Made by a program: the position numbers and the translations under genes. Below are positions 37,601 through 51,218 of a stretch of 64,000 nt of DNA, piece after piece. The stretch is from Datnioides undecimradiatus (taxonomy: Eukaryota; Chordata; Actinopteri; Lobotiformes; Datnioididae), in NCBI GenBank assembly GCA_008933995.1, contig WARS01000032.1, forward strand, positions 2,187,001 through 2,251,000, written 5' to 3'. Each line of letters begins with the position of its first letter. Position 1 is the stretch's first letter. The notes beneath the pieces are model-generated. The model had not been told where the DNA came from. It did no database searches and saw only the letters and a list, made by a program, of their open reading frames with translations.

Positions 37601-40600
37601 GGGCAGACTGGGTGTCTTTTTGGTCAGGAATTAGATTTTTTAGTGTATCCATTTGGCTGGGTAATTATCTTGACCATTGAAAACTGTCATGGTAGAGCAA
37701 GAAAAGGTAGTGGATTGCAGGTGTCTAATTAGCGTGCAGCAACAGGTGAAAGATAGAGTCTGAAGCAAAAGGACGTAATGTCATGATGATTGATCATACA
37801 TCTGCATAAAATATATGAAGACACTGTGACTGCCAGCAACTCTTAATGAAATAGGTGCTTCTGTAAATATGCAGTGGGTGAGATATCACTGAGAGACATT
37901 AAAATAAATGGCATTAAAGTGAGTTTATCTTTTAGTGGGAAGACTTTGAAACGACTCAAAAATAACTCACATAGGTTTTGTGTTATGAAGTTCTTCTAAT
38001 TGAGAATTCTGTATAGAAACCCTTTAGTAATGGTGCCTGGGAAAACACAATTTCTTGAGGTCAAATAGACAGCCCCATTGCACTGCATTAACCAACATCA
38101 CAAGTAATTCTTATTGAGTGCAGCCTCTGGACTTGTCAGTCATCAAAGGGAGGCTAATGTGCAGTGCTTCATGGGGGGATTATCATTTCGTTTCTTTCCA
38201 CAGACAAATCAACAATCAGCCACTTAGGGACGTGATGGTTAATCCTGTGTCATTTCACTGGGCAAAAATAGTTTCTTTGAAGACTTACCATAGAGCGGAT
38301 AACATACTTTCACAAAGCAAACCATGCTTAGCAGGGTTAGAGTGGCCAGACTGCAGATACCAAACAACATGCCGCAAAAAGCGTATATGGAGCACACTGT
38401 TTTCCCATACAGCCACCTGCGTAGGAGGGCGAGGGGGTGTGAGAAAGAGAAAGAGGACAGTGCAAAGCAAAGGCGGACAAGAGAAATCAATGAGGTAGAG
38501 GGTGAGGGAGGGAAACAAGGAGAATAGAAAGAGCATGACACTCCATACGTGTGAACTCGAAGGCGATCATAATGCTAACCACATAGCTAAATGAACCATG
38601 AAATATGAATGCAATACCAATAAACCGTCCTCTCTTCAGCTCATGTGCTTCACATGAAAGTATCCATTTCTCTGGGGGTGAGAAAAACCTGTTTGTCTCT
38701 GTTTCATGCTTTGATACCTGCCCATACTGCAGTAAGTGTAGTACCTGTGGTAGAAGCTTGAAGTTATTGCCATGGGGTAAAGGAACAGAGTCAGGCCCAA
38801 GTCACTAACAGCAAGGTTGATGATGAAGTACTCAGCAGGTTTCAGGAGGTGCTTTTTCTTGTAGGAGACGAACAGCAGCATGCTGTTGCCAAACAGTGAA
38901 CATAGTCCTGCAGGAAAAACAGACCAGAACCCCCGACTGAGAGGGCATGCTGACGGGCAACAAAGCTGAGGCACTAAGCTTGCTTCAGTAACTGTTACAA
39001 ATCATTATGATAACTATACTGTGTATTTAAATAGTGTCAAATATATTTGACATTGTGGGAAATTCACTTACTTGCTCTCTTGCAAAGAAATAATGAGTAT
39101 ATATCTGTGGTATCCGTTTGATAATTATAAGGCTACAGGCAGCATCTGTTTAGCTTTGCATACAAACTGGAAACAATTACCCAGTCTAAAGTTGTAATAA
39201 GAATGAATGAATGTCTTCTGTGTGCACTTTTGCTCAAGGTTGATGCACTAATGTCAGTGAGTTGCATTACTTTCATCACTTCTGTTTCCTCTTCTCACTC
39301 ACTGAGAAACTAAGCTAAACGGTCAATCAGACTGATGTCTCTCATGGATTGGTTCGACTGTTGATTCATCATCAAGAATTGAGAATTGGCCAAAAAAGGG
39401 CAAAACAGTGGCAATAGTCCAGGACACACTGCAAATACTAGGGCCACAGACAACCAACATTGGCTAACTATTGGCCTGATGGGTCACAAGCTTTCAAGTG
39501 CCAAGTTCCAACCAAACCAAAACTGTCTTTAAAACATTTTTTTCCAGAGTTTTAACCATTTAACCCCCAAACCTAATGGTGTGTTTTATCCAAACTATGA
39601 TAAACAGGCTTTTTTTTTTTTTTTTTTTTACATTTTCTAACAGTTCCTTTTGATTACTTTGTACATAAGGTTTTCACATTTCAATTACTATGAGAACAAC
39701 AAACTGTTTTTCTAAGTAGAGTCTCATTTTATGAAAGTTTCATTTATAAACTGTCTTGCACCTTATCCTTGACATGGCATTATTTATGAAAAAGGATCAC
39801 ATGCCTGGAGAGAGAAGAAAATCTAATCTATTTATACATAGTTCATTTGAATGGAGCTTGTTCTTTGTATCAAATGTTTATGATTATGTAATTTTCAGAC
39901 ACTAGAAGCTAGTACTTGTGTGTGAGGGAGAACAGTGGTAGTAAACAAATTCAGTGAATACCAAGTGTAAATGAAGCAGTGACCTTCCAAGCCATCCTTA
40001 AATTCAAGGGAAGGATAATACACTGATAGATTCACAAGTTCAAAGGTACTTTTGTAGTCACCACAGACTTAAACAGAACTGCAACAGCAGCAAAAATACA
40101 CACTCTCCACCACGCTCAATACTCATTTAAAGCCACACGAGCAGAACGAATCTGTCCCTCGCAGCAAATCACAGCAATTAGAAAAGAAACTACTTTGAAT
40201 GTAAAAATCCCATCTTAAATTGGTAATGTCAAACACTGCTAGTCACAATTTAAATCTCATATTAAAATTTGGTTCCTTTCTAGCAGTGTGCAGCCTGCAT
40301 TAAATGTATGGATTCTACTGTAATGCTCCCAAGATCAAAGACTGAGATGAAAGTTAACCTAGGTGGGGTTTTTCAGGCATGGCCCAGCCTTAAAATTCAT
40401 TATCAGGGGCCCTTTATGTTGTTGGGGTAGAAGCACGTATAATACATGAACAGCTGCTGCACTGGCTGCTTCACTGGGTCTGCACATTGATGTGTGCATG
40501 TCTGAGGAAAGATAAATGTGTGCAGGTGTAGGATTGATACCTAAATACAGCAAATATAGATGAAAGTGATACAAGGGCACAGCAGGTATTATATATAGGT

Positions 40601-40908
40601 GGAAGTGGGATGCATATCACTTAGTAACACAGTCAAAATTACAAAGGTAAATGTGCTTCCAAGGATTCACAGTGTGATATCTTGCTTCATGCTGCTGCTT
40701 ATTTTAGCCTGACCAGAGTGAATAGAAAGGTCATTGAGAGCATTACCAGTGTTCTTAACTCTTTATAAATAATAAATAAAAAGCAGAAAATGGGATCGAA
40801 TTTATGCAGACTTTACTTACCAAAAATAGAGTAGACCACAGCCACTGTTATATCCAGAGGCACAGGTATGTTGGAGTGGAATGCCATGTCTTCATCTAAC
40901 AGCGCCAT
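34601..40908 (-). CDS. Opn5/neuropsin-family opsin, Opn5L1-like, complete, 5 coding exons
   Basis: Seven-transmembrane retinal-binding receptor of the non-visual Opn5 group. Coding exons: 40908-40821, 38907-38745, 38416-38289, 36742-36408, 35239-34601, all GT-AG and in phase, giving 450 residues. The retinal-binding lysine is present as Lys282 (FAKSSTIYNPIIY, with NPIIY at the NPxxY site). TM1-2 reads FGNSMLLFVSY and KPAEYFIINLAVSDLG; TM6 reads FFAAWSPYAVVSMWAAFG. The Cys92-Cys169 disulfide pair is kept, and Cys170 follows at once (GTACCIDW). An extra Cys here is the adduct site that makes vertebrate Opn5L1 a reverse, self-regenerating retinal receptor. The DRY position reads VCF (116-118). 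The C-terminal tail is long (about 150 residues), with Cys clusters that may be palmitoylated. The symbol is left blank because teleost opn6-opn9 naming cannot be settled here. Confidence 0.9.
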
Positions 40909-42920
40909 CAGAAAACTGTTATTGACTGTTTTTGGTGACAGTGTTGGCTTTCAACAGCACTGTGGGTCAAAAGATTTGTTCACATGTTATAAACAAACAT
41001 TAAGAAATGGAAAGTTAATGGAAAATGTGTAATTCATCCATGAAAGGTTCCCAATTGAGCCTGAAGGGTAAAAAAAGAAAGGTGCTGTAGATACGTGAAA
41101 ATGATCTTCAAAAGTAGTTTTCCAGATTTAATATAGGTCAGAGGGCAGTTGTATAATTGAATCTGGTTTGTGATTGCATGAACCTTTTCTTTACCCTAAA
41201 CCAAATTTGATTTACAGGTGTAATGTCTAATTCAAAGTAAAGGGCTAATGCATTAACATGCCGTTAAACCATGTTACTGCACCATCAACCCCCTCCATTG
41301 CCGTGTTTTCATTCTGCTTCAGCAGCTAAAGCCAGATGGTGACTGACAGGTATAGATCAATGAATGACATGAGGGTCAATCATTAGGTGGTTTAATAACA
41401 GGTGACAGCAAAATGAACCTCAGACACATCCTAATGTGCCGTTACTATGGTCAGCCACAATAAGGAATTTTCAGTACTGCAACAGATTTTTATAGCCAAA
41501 TGTATGAAACAGTCAGCTGTGCAAGCACATTAATGCATATCCTGGTATTTCATGTCTTTAAACACGTTTTAACACATTCATTCGCACATGCAATATATAC
41601 AGATTGTCACAGTTTAGAGCATTCTCGTACGCTGCCTCTCAAAGTGTTCGACTCGAACTTACAACACAACATTACCAGTATCATTCCTCACTGACTCTAT
41701 ATGTTCACTTGTTGCTGTTTTGGTTGTATTTCTACACTTTAGACCTGGTAAAACCAACAGCAACTGCCACAGTAACACTGCATATGACTCTGTATGCTCC
41801 CTTGCTCAAGTATGTGTTATAATCTTTTCGTGAGGATGCTACCAGATGAAACAAATGGAAGGCTTAAATAAAACAGCATGGGCGCGTACTGTCCTGTAGC
41901 CGCCACATTATCAGACGCTGTGCGCTTAAACACAGGCTTGCCAGAGAGAAGAGCTCCCCTGGTCTCATCTGACTTTGTAATAAAGAAGTGTTAGCAGGGA
42001 TTCAGTATAAACTGAGCAACCTATATGATCACAGTGTGGCTTCAGCCACTGAAAAACAATAATTGCATGAGATTTTACAAAGATACAGCATATTACAGGA
42101 ATTTTATGCTGTTTTTCCTCCTTTTTGTATGATGTGTGTGGATGATCCTACAAACATCTCTATTAAAGATTCCAAAAAAAGAAACTTTGAAGCCAAATAG
42201 GATTGTGTCTCTCACTTTGTCTTATTAGATTCATTTTATTACAAATACTCGCTTTGTTACTTTTACTCAGCTTGTTTTGCCTCATACCCCTTTCCAACAA
42301 AACATCTAAAGAACTGTAATCACGATCATACACACTCATCTGCAGCAAAGAAGTAAAAATATAAAAGTATGAACGTATTGAAAGGACGAGCTGATATACG
42401 ACGATCTCTAACAATAACAGAGGGTCGAATCAACGAAAATATTTGGTGGATGTGACGGCTGTGTGCATATAGTCCTCGGACTAATAACACTGGTTCAGCT
42501 GTGTTTTTTATTTGACTTAACTATTACAAACTAGCCTCGTGCGTAAAAGCTCAAATCTCCATCAGACGCACTCTTACGTACGCCTCATGGCTTTTAAAGT
42601 TGACACAGTTCACGTATGTCTGGCTACACCTAAATTAAACAATACGGGCGATTGGACAGGACTCTACAAGAGGACAGCAGGTTACTAAAATGTTACAAAC
42701 TCAACTTTTACAAGGTGAAAATATAATCCCAAGTGTGAGTAGAGCTGGAGTCCGGAGGCAGATCTGGAGGCAGATCTCTAATCATATGTCTGTGTTTGAC
42801 ACTTTAAACTCCCATTAATAGGCGTCCAAACCGGTCTCCTATGATGTTGTTTTGGACGCGTGCAAACAAAACCACTTTCTCTAAAAGGCTTCAGTCATCG
42901 AAAGATTAGAACAACCTTAC

Positions 42921-43050
42921 CTCGGCGAATAGTGCTGAATTACTTAAATTCGCGTCTTCTAATAATACGCTTGATCCAACGACGTTCCGACAAGTTTCCC
43001 AAATCACTTTCCCCCCATTGGCTATTGCGTTTGGCCAATGGGGCATAGGA
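42921..43050 (-). promoter_or_regulatory. Likely opsin 5' non-coding exon and CCAAT-box promoter
   Basis: On the minus strand a strong donor (GCCGAG then GTAAGGTT) lies at 42921/42920. The opsin start exon has an upstream acceptor at 40962-40960 (CCCACAG), leaving 51 nt of 5' UTR before the ATG. A non-coding first exon at or just above 42,921 is therefore likely. Two CCAAT boxes in opposite orientation (near 43,016 and 43,034) form an imperfect palindrome just upstream. Surrounding sequence to about 43,270 is CpG-richer than the flanks. Confidence 0.4.
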
Positions 43051-43593
43051 GATGTTCACCCCTTTCAGCAGCGGTCAGAAGTGCAGCCGCAGTGAGGCAC
43101 CAAAGAGCGGATCGCGCTCGCTGGATATGACTGTATGTGACAGAGAGGGGGGAGGTTTCACAATAATGAGCCGGAGCGCCAGATCCCCCAAACTGAAGCC
43201 TGCTCCGATCGATTAATGACGTCAATTACGATTCATAAAACATCCACATGAGCGTCACCTCATCACGTGGGTTTGAGCTTTCGTTTAAGTATGTCTTAAA
43301 AAACCATTTTTATTTTGTGTTTGTTTACTTCTCAAGGAGAATTTTTTCCTGTTGATCTTAAAGTTGGCACGTGAGTGACAACGAGGAAGCCATGTAGTCA
43401 AACAAATATGAACACAAACGCCCCTCCAACCACACCCCATATGACCCAGACACTTTGGTCTGCCATTCACAACTTACCCAAATCAGTTTTCCGTGGTACT
43501 GACTTTTACCAGTTTACTTGAAGTATACAGCTGGAATTGGAAAAGTGTCATTTGTGTGTAATGTGTCATAATGTGCCTCATGGACATTTGTCC

Positions 43594-43630
43594 CAGTGTT
43601 CATCATGATAAATTATCATGATGAACACTG
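43594..43630. repeat. Perfect 17-bp inverted repeat with 3-nt loop
   Basis: The arm CAGTGTTCATCATGATA, a loop AAT, then the exact reverse complement TATCATGATGAACACTG. The arms are perfect over 17 bp. Confidence 0.9.
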
Positions 43631-44315
43631 AGAACTGAGTCCACTGAGAATATTTATAAAAACCCCAAACACCGAACAGTGCTCAGTCAGATACTAATGA
43701 TTATCAGGGTACCAAGGTTGATGAAGATGCCTGCTGAAAGTTGATTTGAAGATTTAAAACTAAATCAAATCTCAACAATACCCCCTTGTATTTCCCTAAA
43801 ACAGTTCTGAAAGTAGATCAAATATGTTATTCACTCTGTTTGACAACTTTACTCCTGTTTAGAATCTGATCATTTCAGCCACATCATTTATTACACACTT
43901 TCTTTTGTTTTGGCACTTTGGTACACTAGATATGTAGGGAGACACTAATCACCACAGTTTCATATCTATATGATTCACGTGACATGTAGCCCTTTTTATA
44001 CCCCCATTTTAAAAAATAAGAGGGTACTGTTCACCCAGTACACAGCAAACTCTCCTAAATCAAAGCAGACATTCAGTATGTTAACCTTATGGTCATTGTT
44101 TCCTTTCAAGTGCAATATCACAAAGCTGGAATTCACAACTCACATGTGTGAGTGTCCAAATATCTGTTCTTGTGTTCATCAAACACAGGTGAAGTATTCA
44201 AATCCACCATTTTATGTTTTTATTTGGTAATTTTATGCACATTTTTCTATAATTCAGCAGGAAACACTGTAATATTTAGTCTTGGAGACATTTAGATCTT
44301 AACTGCAATACAATT

Positions 44316-44354
44316 ATGGACTTACCAAAGGCTGGAACCCTTTAGTAAGTCCAT
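44316..44354. repeat. 16-bp inverted repeat, one mismatch, 7-nt loop
   Basis: The arm ATGGACTTACCAAAGG pairs with CCTTTAGTAAGTCCAT apart from one position. The loop is CTGGAAC. Confidence 0.8.
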
Positions 44355-47139
44355 TATTGGGTCTTTATTGTTTCAGCAGTGTGATGTCTTATCGGTTTAA
44401 TTTCAGCCCTTTCTAGCATGAGGGTTAGGCTTGCCCATTGTGTCAGCCAAGGAATGGCGTGCTGCTTTTAATTACAGCTCAACACTGCATATCCCACACA
44501 CAACCATAAATTAAATCAATCTCACTGAGTCAAAGGAGGCACTTGAAAATTAATTTTGAGTTTGTCTGGGAAAGTGCAGAACAGGAAACAATCTGGTTTG
44601 TCACACCTTGAAAGCAGGGCTGAATTATCTTCAAAAGAATTACACGTTGTGAAAATATTGCTTCGCATGCCACTTGCTCTCCTTCTTTCTTACATGTGTG
44701 AAGTCACACACATACGCACACCAACCAACACACAGATCAACACTGGAACAGATTGAGCCAAGGTCTGAGATGAAAGCTGTATTGGAGGTGTAACAGTGTT
44801 GTTGAAGAATTAATTGTGATGGCCACAGAGGGTAGAAAGAAATGAATGTCCATGATAAGATAAAACACAGCATGAACATCAAAGCATTTCACGCAAACTT
44901 TGCTTCGTGAGGAAGAGCTGTGGCTGCCTGTAGACAGTCATGAAGGCAGAGGATTGGACAGAATATTAATCATACTTTTTCAATAACATGGCATTTTCTA
45001 TTTCTAACAGTGCTTGTGTGCATGTAGTGGCTCCTTGAAGGATTTCATTTGTGAAACACTACAGCTGAAAAGGACATTTTTATTAGGGATGAAAAGCAAC
45101 TGACCATAGTATTACAGTGATTTACATATTTATGCTATTACATATCCCCCTGTGACATATGTCTATGTCATTTGAGAGGTCAGAATGAAAGGTCATTGAT
45201 TAATTTGTCCTCACATTTACTTACTTTAATTTATGGGACATTTTGATAATAATAAACATTGTAGGAAGTGAAACTGTATATTGTCGCAAGGACGCTTTTA
45301 CACTTTAAACAAGAGTTGAGATAACAGTACCAACACAAGGTCCATTTAGAAGCTATTCCAGCACTATCGATCCTATAACATGGTCTTCATAACAGATGGA
45401 GTTGAGCTGATGAGAAAAAATCATGGACAGTAAATTGTATCATCTACAACTTTATAACAACCAACCATTAACTTTATCTATAAATGAGGGTGATAAAGTT
45501 CAAAAGCTGCTGAACAGCTGGTAGACCACCTCCACACTCTGCTGCCGCTCTCCCCTAGGATTACATCTGCACAGAAAATGTAACAACGTCCCTATGGGAA
45601 CACCCTGGGAAATATAGGGTGTTAAATTTGATCAATTAAAAGCAAAATTCCATAAAACATTGGCAACATTACTTCCTCCTAATTTTTTTTTAGGATTAAA
45701 ATATTGACTTTTTCTTTTGTGTAAAGTTGTACAAATATGTGGATATACTGTATTATGATCCAATTAGGTTGAAGCAGCCTGCCCTCCAGCAAAACAAAAT
45801 GCTGTTTTACTCCAATCAGATAGGATGAACATCGTTAATTAAGCCTGCCGCAGTGCCTAAAAGACTGATGCTTTTTCATCTTGATTTCAAAGAACAGTTA
45901 AACCAATGTTACATGTTGGCATGTTTCATACCCTTTAAACAATCAGTACAACTAGAGTGTGGCCCCAGAGTAATATTTATGCTAAACCAGTGCATTTATA
46001 ATGCTCTCACTCATACAGCCATGTGCTGCACAAAAAAAGGAACTATGGGCAGTTCTGCTGCAATAGGTCTTTTTTTTCTACAGGGGCTTTTTAGAAGAAT
46101 GTTGTTAATTTACAGCACGCTGCGGCCACTACGAGCCTACCATTTACATGTTGGAATTTTATAGAACTGGGGCACAAATGTAACACAGACCAACTATGTC
46201 CAGTTTTCTTTATAAACTATAGTACACAGGTTTTTCTTGTAACACAGTTCTAGCTATCTTAATGTTGTTTTGCCCTATTGATGGCATGAGAGAAAAAAAT
46301 CAGTATTCATGACAATGTATAGAACTAGATAGAGATGTTGTGCGTAACGCATTTCATTTCTGCATAATTACACAATAAGGTATTACAAACAACATAAAAC
46401 TTAACAACAAGACCATAAAATGAGGGGAAAAAACCCTTTTTGAGCCAAAAGCTAATGTCAGCATGCTAACATGCTAGCAATAAAGTTTAGCACGTTAGTT
46501 TGGTAACATTCACTGCTTACAGCTGAGGCCAATGAGTCACAAGCCAAAATATGTAGCTTACTGAAATTTCCACCTGATGATGGTGCTAGTTGAAAAGTGA
46601 TTATGGTTCATCCTGAGGGGAAGATGAATGTCTGAAGCAAATATCATTGCAATTTATCCACCATCAAAATCAATAGGATTTATCCTACGGAGACCATAAA
46701 TGTTTGTACACTCTGCCATGGCAAGTTGCCTATTACTTTTAAAGACATTTCAGTCTGGACCAAGATGATGAACCAGCTAACGTTGCCATAACATATGTAC
46801 ATACAATCAGTAACAGCCGTTTGCCTAATGATGATTGTGCTTTAAAGAGAATCTACTGAAAAATCTAAAACAGCATGGCCAGTCTTTCATTTAAGATGAG
46901 CTGCATGGATTTCTTCTGATCCTCCTTATTATTATGCAACAGTCTTTCACAGCTTGTTCCATAAAAGTTGAATGTACTGAAAATTACATCTTTACATCAC
47001 ACCATCCTCAGAAATCCATCACAGATTATGAGGAAATTTAAACCTGCTCTGCAGCTATTGCAAATACATTTTTATGGGTTATTACATGATTTACAATCAT
47101 GCTGTAGTTTTTCCATGTTACATATTTTCGTTATTTGTG

Positions 47140-47480
47140 AGGCAGGCAGGAACACGGTCCACAAATCCACATGAAATCCAAAGAGATACATAAAAACAAC
47201 ATCACAGGGAAAATGTGGGAAATACTGGGAAACTCTGATAAACACTAATAAATCCACATCGATGTGAAGCACACGAGTTGATGATCCGACAAGAGACAAA
47301 GGGTGTGACAAACAATGCATAGACACAAGGGAAAGGAGGCAAAAGAGACACACAAGTGAGACCAGTTAACCAATGAGACACAGGTGAAAATGACACAGAA
47401 GGGAACAGGAAGCAGGCACACAGAAACACAGGAACACAGGAAATGATCAAAAACACAGAACTCAAACTCAAAATATGACA
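47140..47480. repeat. Probable dispersed repeat, class unknown
   Basis: A purine- and AC-rich stretch with many GACACA, ACACAGG and CAGGAAGC-like words, ending in CTCAAACTCAAAATATGACAG. This resembles abundant repeats of teleost genomes from memory. No TIR, LTR or ORF was identified. Confidence 0.35.
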
Positions 47481-48084
47481 GTGTTGTTTTGTTTTTACAG
47501 TGTAAGTAAAGGGCTTGAAGGACATGTCATATGTGTGTCTTTGAGCTTCATATTCAGTTGATTAAAAACAAGTAAGTCAGAACACACACACACACACAAA
47601 TCAATAAGTTTTCAGTCAGCCCCATGAGGTAAGACTTTTTCATTCAGCTTTACAACTTGATGTAAGCAAAAATCCCCTTTCACAAAACCTGGAAAAGCTA
47701 CTGTAACTATTTTTTTGTCTTTTGAACTATATTTCAAATATTAAGTATTGTGAGATACTGTGTGATGTGTATACAGTATCCTACTGTAAATAGCAAGGTA
47801 TGATGGGAAAATATTGACCATTGGCAGATTTTGAATTATTGACATTATTTTTTCATGTAAAAGTGAGACATTTTCACATAGAGGGTCTTTTTGTTGTTGT
47901 TTTGTTTCTTGTATACTGTTTTTTGATATCAGGTCTCATCAGTTGATAAACAACAGTTTCTAAAATAAAACTACAGATGTACAGTACTGCAAAGTCCATA
48001 CTCCTTAAACATGTACTTAAACAAACTTCACTGACATTTCATTTATTTAATATAACATTCTTAATTGCTTGTGATTTAGTGATG

Positions 48085-48171
48085 ATCTTATTTGCTCTTT
48101 ACATCGCTTTGGTGAACACTCTTTTATATGTGCTTCATAAATAAAGTGACTTGACTTGACTTGTTTTTGTC
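48085..48171 (+). mobile_element. 3' tail of a LINE or SINE (probable)
   Basis: The sequence GTGCTTCATAAATAAAGTGA followed by (TTGAC)n at about 48,146-48,163 resembles the 3' ends of teleost non-LTR elements, which end in AATAAA plus a short tandem repeat. Only the tail is visible. Confidence 0.4.
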
Positions 48172-51100
48172 ACTCTCAAATCAAGACCTAAGGATAAGTG
48201 GAACTATTTTATCAACAAGCACAACAAAACTGTAGCTATTTGGTACCAAAGTGCAAGCTTGCTGGGCTGACTGAATTTGATCTATTCAGCTGTAAGGTAT
48301 TTATTGCTGCACAGCAGTGAACAATGCTCACATCACATTTATAATGGCTAAAAGCAAATTAGTCAGGAAGCCGCGGAAATTGGCAAGAATTATTTGAATT
48401 TCCTGAATCAGTCAAATCACCATGGCTGCATAATGTATCTAAATCTAGATCCACTCTGGCCTTAATAAACTGCTAGAACTCTTCCTGGACCATGGACTCC
48501 CGGGATATTGATGGTAATGGGGAAGAGAAGGGTGGAGGATCAACGACACAGAGGTAAACATACATTAGTAAATCAAAACAAACAAACAAAATAACACCCC
48601 AAAACAGGCAATTCACTCCTACTTTGATAACTGTAAAGTTGTATTATCAGTGGGCTACTGTAACATCGCTGCTGCCTCCACTGAATAATAGGATGACATA
48701 ATGAAATGCTGTGGCCACATCTCCAATACTGCATGTGATGCGAGTTTTAATCTATATGTAAACTAGAATATATGAATGCGGGAAGAATGTAAAAATACAT
48801 GTATCCTTTCATCATGAGATCAATGAAGACATGTTACTCATGTGTTAGAGAGTTAGGACTCTCAGGACTGGTCTACTAGACAACAGCTGGTATAACTGCA
48901 GATGACCAATACTAATGAACACAAATGTACTAAGATAATAATACAGCAGCCTTTACATTGTTTAACAAAAATAACAACCATGATTCAACCATGGAAATAA
49001 ATGCTGTCTTGTGTTGTTATGTTATCAAATTCATGTCATGTCCCAACTGCATTTTCATACATGTGCATCATCGGTACTGAAATGTGCGTCATGAAATTAT
49101 TTTTTTTTTTTTTTTACTGTTTTTCCTCGCCTCAACTCTGCTCACGTGTAAGCTTAGTTGACCGTGTCCATGACCCAGGATTGTCATAGAACACATTTGT
49201 TGAATTCCACACCACGTCCTGTAGAAATGTGACTGAGTTTGTATGCTGCGCCGCACCTGCACTGTGTTTGAGTGTTTGAACTGAAATATCGTTACTGTTG
49301 CAATTACTGCAGTGTAAAATCCCTGAAATCCAACTGGTGTATAAAAAGCAATTAAAAATTGATCATGTTAATTAACCAGTAGGTAAATTATGAGTGTATT
49401 GAGAGTGAAAGCAAAATGCGATCAGGTAGCAGATCGCAGAGAGATAGCTTACCTAAGCATGAATAAAATGCAGGGATAAGCTGTAATATTTTTGCAATGA
49501 ATGAATGACAAAAACTTCAGCTTGATAAATCATAAGAAATGTGCTTTATGCAAGATGAGAGTTCACCCCCCAAAAAAGACGTGAAACTGCCCTGCTAGAG
49601 GAGTACAGGGACCACTCATGAGTGACCACACAGGAGTCTATTATACACAACAGTCACTCATCACTTTTATGATTCAATCCAGCGCTGGGTATCATGTTTT
49701 TATTCTTGCTATTCTACCAAAGAACCTTGTTAGAATAGCAAAAGGTGCTCCACATACTTGTATTAAATCCTTTTGTTGTTAGTCACAGGAAAAAATGGGC
49801 TAGGCATGACTTACATCAGTTCAGCTCCATTAGTTCCAATCACTCCACGAATCCATCTTATAAGTATTATAAAGCAGAGGCCAAGAAATATCAATAAGTA
49901 ATCACCAAAAGCCTAAAATATGACACCACCAAAGCACCCAAAGTTTCCATGAATGTGACAGCTGTGTTTGATTGTTTCCCCCTGCGTTGTCCTACTTCCA
50001 CTATAAGGAAATGCACAATAAAGTGCAGATTTACAGGCAAAAGCTTTGCAGCGAGAGATATCAACTGATCCACTGATTAATTAAAAGGCAAAGCCTTTAT
50101 TTTTATAAGCAGTTCCAACCACTGAATGCTTTTACTTTTAATAGTTATATTTCATTTTTCTGATTATGGTTAAGAACTTTTGCTTAAGTAACATTTTTAA
50201 TACAGAACTTTTACATGTAATGGAGTACTTTGACTTATAAGTCAATCATTGTGTGTTTCCACCACTACCGAAAAATACTGCTACCAGACCACATTATACT
50301 TGGCAGCTAACGTTAAGCGCTTTGTTATAAATAAACCATTCGATGATCTGTAGGATTACAAATTCTGAGGAAAAGGTTGCAAGAGGGACAAATTACCTGA
50401 TCAGCTGCAAAAAACAGAGACCACTGTGTGTGTTATGTTACAGCATGCATGAATTTGTTTTCAAGGTTAAAACACCAGGAGTCTTTGTCAGTGTGGGCAA
50501 AAGTCAATATTCTCCTTTGTTCATTTTAAAGTTAAATTGTGAAGTCAGTGAAGTGGTGACCATTTGGATGTAAACCTGTTGTGCTGCAACAGGTTAGAAA
50601 TAGAAACCTTTTTAAAACTATTGTTGATACCAGGGCAAATCACAGTGTAGAGGAATTTGACAAATCTCTGTATTTGTGAATGAGAGAGGATGGATACATG
50701 TCACAGCTGTTATTTCCATAATGCCCATGAGGCATTGCTATGAGGAGGTCAAAGGTAATGGTTATGTGTATGACAAAGAAAATACTGAACATGGACTTGT
50801 TTCTAATGTACCAGGTGGGAAATGTATTTATTACCAGCTACCATTTATCACCATAATCACACATACAAACTGTAAGAAATGAATAAAAAACAGTGTTTCT
50901 GAATATTTTCTATGTGGATCTTGTTGCAAACTTGGCTAAATGATTTTGTGCATTATTACCCCTCAAATGTGTTTTTACTATTGCAGGTGAGTAGGCAGCA
51001 TGACCGTACATTTGCTGCCCCCTGGCTCAGCGTTTCACTGCAGCTCATCTGCAAATGTGTAAAACAGGTGTTAGGAGATAGCAGAGTACACTGAAGCTGT

Positions 51101-51218
51101 TGTATAACTCGATCCCTCTATAACTCTGTCAATTATCAACACATTATCACGGGTATTTCGTTTTATTCTCTGATTTTACAGCCTGAGTGTTTGCAAGAGC
51201 CCATTGCCCATTTAGGAC

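Larger units (their letters stand above)
43270..51181. other. Gene desert between the opsin and mep1b
   Basis: About 8 kb with only short ORFs that match nothing known. It contains a near-perfect hairpin at 43,594, another at 44,316, a probable dispersed repeat at 47,140-47,480 and a LINE/SINE-like tail at 48,085-48,171. The flanking genes point away from each other, so regulatory elements of either could lie here. Confidence 0.5.
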
